From Alphaproteobacteria bacterium (GTDB lineage Bacteria; Pseudomonadota; Alphaproteobacteria; Elsterales; Elsteraceae): 64,000 bases of DNA. The stretch lies in contig RDXE01000043.1 of the NCBI GenBank assembly GCA_004292755.1, positions 1 through 64,000 of the forward strand, given 5' to 3'. Positions 62,529-64,000 of this stretch are shown here, piece after piece. Below the pieces are notes generated by a model. That model saw only the letters and a list, made by a program, of their open reading frames with translations, had not been told where the DNA came from and made no database searches. The position numbers and the translations under genes are program-made. The number at the start of each line of letters is the position of its first letter. The stretch's first letter is position 1.

Positions 62529-63356
62529 ATGACAGAGCCCCGCTTAATCCATCTGCATCTGGTGTCCGACAGCACAGGCGAGACCGTTGATCGCGTCGCC
62601 GATGCCTGCATCGTCCAGTTCGCCAACGTCACACCGAAGAAGCACCTTTATCCACTTGTGCGCACCCAACGGCACATCGAGCGCATTCTGGGTACCATCG
62701 AACGCGATCCGGGGCCCGTGGTGTTCACGCTCGTTGACGCAGTGATCCGGGGTGCCCTGCAGGAAGGCTGTCGGCGGCTGCAAGTCCCCGCGATCCCGGT
62801 GCTCGACCCGGTGATTGGAGCGCTCGGCTCCTTCCTGGGTCAAACCGCGGGGGGGATTGCGGGCAAGCAGCATGAAATGGATGCCGAATACTTTCGCCGC
62901 ATCGATGCCATGACCTATGCCCTTGCCCATGATGACGGGCAAGGAACCTGGAACCTGGATCAAGCGGACATTGTCCTGGTCGGCGTCTCGCGCACCTCCA
63001 AAACCCCAACCTGTCTGTATTTGGCCAACAAGGGCTTCAAAGCGGCGAATGTACCACTGGTTGCAGGCGTCCCGGCGCCGGAGGAACTGTTCCGCCTGAC
63101 CCGTCCCCTGGTGATCGGCTTAACCAATGATCCCAACCGCTTGGTGCAAATCCGCCGAAACCGTCTGGACAGTTTGGCTCAAACCGAGGAGACCGATTAC
63201 ACGGATGTCGAGCAAGTTCGCCAGGAGGTGACGATGGCCCGACGCCTATGCGCAGAGAATAATTGGCCGATGCTCGATGTGTCCCGCCGCTCCATCGAAG
63301 AGACCGCTGCGGCCATCATCGCGCTCTACAGCCAACACCGCGGAGCCAATGCATGA
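62529..63356 (+). CDS. PEP synthase / pyruvate phosphate dikinase regulatory protein (DUF299)
   Basis: The 275-aa bifunctional kinase/phosphorylase controls PEP synthase or pyruvate phosphate dikinase by Thr phosphorylation. It begins LIHLHLVSDSTGETVDRVADA, has the P-loop-like VGVSRTSKTPTCLYLANKG, and YTDVEQVRQEVTMARRLCAENNWPMLDVSRRSIEETAA near the end. This is the gene next to oriC in many alphaproteobacteria. It overlaps maf by 4 nt (ATGA). Confidence 0.95.
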   Translation: MTEPRLIHLHLVSDSTGETVDRVADACIVQFANVTPKKHLYPLVRTQRHIERILGTIERDPGPVVFTLVDAVIRGALQEGCRRLQVPAIPVLDPVIGALGSFLGQTAGGIAGKQHEMDAEYFRRIDAMTYALAHDDGQGTWNLDQADIVLVGVSRTSKTPTCLYLANKGFKAANVPLVAGVPAPEELFRLTRPLVIGLTNDPNRLVQIRRNRLDSLAQTEETDYTDVEQVRQEVTMARRLCAENNWPMLDVSRRSIEETAAAIIALYSQHRGANA

Positions 63357-63973
63357 CAGCGACTTTGCTGCGACCGGGTGCACCGCCACTGGTGCTGGCG
63401 TCGGGCAGCGCCACCCGCCGACAGTTGCTCGAGTCAGCGGGTCTGCCGGTGATCGTCGATCCCGCTGGTGTTGATGAAGGCGAAGTCAAACAAAGCCTCA
63501 AGGCTCAAGGGGCTGACGCCGCCGAGGTTGCCGAGGCGCTGGCCGATTTGAAGGTTCGCCAGACGGCGCGTCGCCATGGCGACGCCATCACCATTGGCGC
63601 GGATCAGATGTTGGACTGCGCCGGGGTCTGGTTCGATAAACCGGCCGATCTCGACCATGCGCGCGCACACCTGCAGGCCCTCGCGGGTCGGACCCATGAG
63701 CTGATCAGCGCGATTGTCGTCTACCGCGGTGGTGTGCGCGTTTGGCACCATGTTGAGCGCGCACGCTTGACCATGCGCTCCCTCGATGCACCCACACTGG
63801 ACGCGTATCTGGCGGCTGCGGGCTCAGCGGTGATCGGTTCCGTCGGTGCCTATCAGGTGGAGGGGTTGGGCATTCATCTGTTCAGCCGGATCGAGGGTGA
63901 TCACAGCACCATCCTTGGTTTGCCTCTGCTGCCCCTGTTGGGATTCTTGCGCCAACATGGCGTCATCCTTTAG
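63353..63973 (+). CDS. maf: Maf family nucleotide pyrophosphatase
   Basis: Maf proteins hydrolyse non-canonical or free nucleoside triphosphates and affect septum formation. The 206-aa protein has VLASGSATRRQLLESAGLP at the N-terminus and the conserved ITIGADQML (where relatives have a similar AD core). GRTHELISAIVVYRGG and GSVGAYQVEGLGIHLFSRIEGDHSTILGLPL follow. The start overlaps the upstream stop. Confidence 0.94.
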   Translation: MTATLLRPGAPPLVLASGSATRRQLLESAGLPVIVDPAGVDEGEVKQSLKAQGADAAEVAEALADLKVRQTARRHGDAITIGADQMLDCAGVWFDKPADLDHARAHLQALAGRTHELISAIVVYRGGVRVWHHVERARLTMRSLDAPTLDAYLAAAGSAVIGSVGAYQVEGLGIHLFSRIEGDHSTILGLPLLPLLGFLRQHGVIL

Positions 63974-63982
63974 GAGCGGGCG

Positions 63983-64000
63983 ATGCTTGCAGGCGTGATT
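63983..64000 (+). CDS. aroE: Start of shikimate dehydrogenase (partial, runs off the window)
   Basis: TAGGAGCGGGCG precedes ATG 63983, followed by codons for MLAGVI, the usual N-terminus of AroE (..LAGVIGxPVxHS). Gene order maf-aroE at the origin is standard in alphaproteobacteria. Only 18 nt are visible, so the call rests on context plus the short match. Confidence 0.6.

Overview
The window is high-GC chromosomal DNA from an alphaproteobacterium, most likely Rhodospirillales-like. The gene order hemE | oriC-like gap | DUF299 regulator-maf-aroE, with rho, mnmE, mnmG, rsmG, parA and parB on the other side, is the classic alphaproteobacterial origin neighbourhood. The TIGR02300 (FYDLN acid) protein and TorF-type porin also fit this class. 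I place it firmly in the class but only tentatively in the order. I found no rRNA, tRNA, insertion sequence, prophage or CRISPR array.

Left part (0-12.7 kb): a FYDLN acid protein diverges from aroA-cmk. On the minus strand follow a secreted alpha/beta hydrolase, htpG, a split KdpD-like sensor pair and an ABC-2 permease. recX and acetyl-CoA synthetase (acs) are on the plus strand. At 12.7-13.5 kb lies a small AT-richer islet with an unknown 94-aa protein and a HEPN-domain gene interrupted by an in-frame TGA.

Middle (13.5-30.5 kb): cobalamin genes (cobK, cbiD, cobA), a Sco1 copper chaperone, a LysE exporter, a molybdopterin oxidoreductase-like protein with a CMD-family partner, a Bcr/CflA efflux pump, a zinc metallopeptidase and a porin. 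Two unusual single-ORF fusions sit next to each other: MaoC-GNAT and TadA-HIT. They are followed by a plus-strand run of C26 amidotransferase, RluB, RsmD and a PBP4-type carboxypeptidase, then a 6-phosphogluconate-dehydrogenase-like oxidoreductase divergent from a LysR regulator.

Middle-right (30.5-50.3 kb): pepN, a membrane adenylate/guanylate cyclase with a [2Fe-2S] ferredoxin module, cysK, two RNA methyltransferase-type genes, a broken methyltransferase, a di-heme cytochrome, an aldehyde dehydrogenase, DUF1127, a GcvA-like regulator, malate synthase A and an R. etli-type asparaginase. An accessory-looking pair follows (degenerate hemerythrin-like; TPR plus SGNH-like). Next come tandem cytoplasmic and exported cyclophilins and a TehB-like methyltransferase.

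Right part (50.3-64 kb): minus-strand parB-parA-rsmG-mnmG-mnmE-ferredoxin and rho-hemJ-hemH-hemE genes, all pointing away from the predicted origin (about 62.14-62.53 kb). Two parS sites lie 8-10 kb from it. To the right, the DUF299 regulator, maf and the first codons of aroE also point away from the origin. acs and aceB together suggest growth on acetate through the glyoxylate shunt, though isocitrate lyase is not in this window.

I did not find a clear new multi-gene system. The best candidates for new biology are the interrupted HEPN pair, the two fusions, the redox-module cyclase, the KdpD-like split sensor without any Kdp transporter, and a three-way-junction element in the rho leader.
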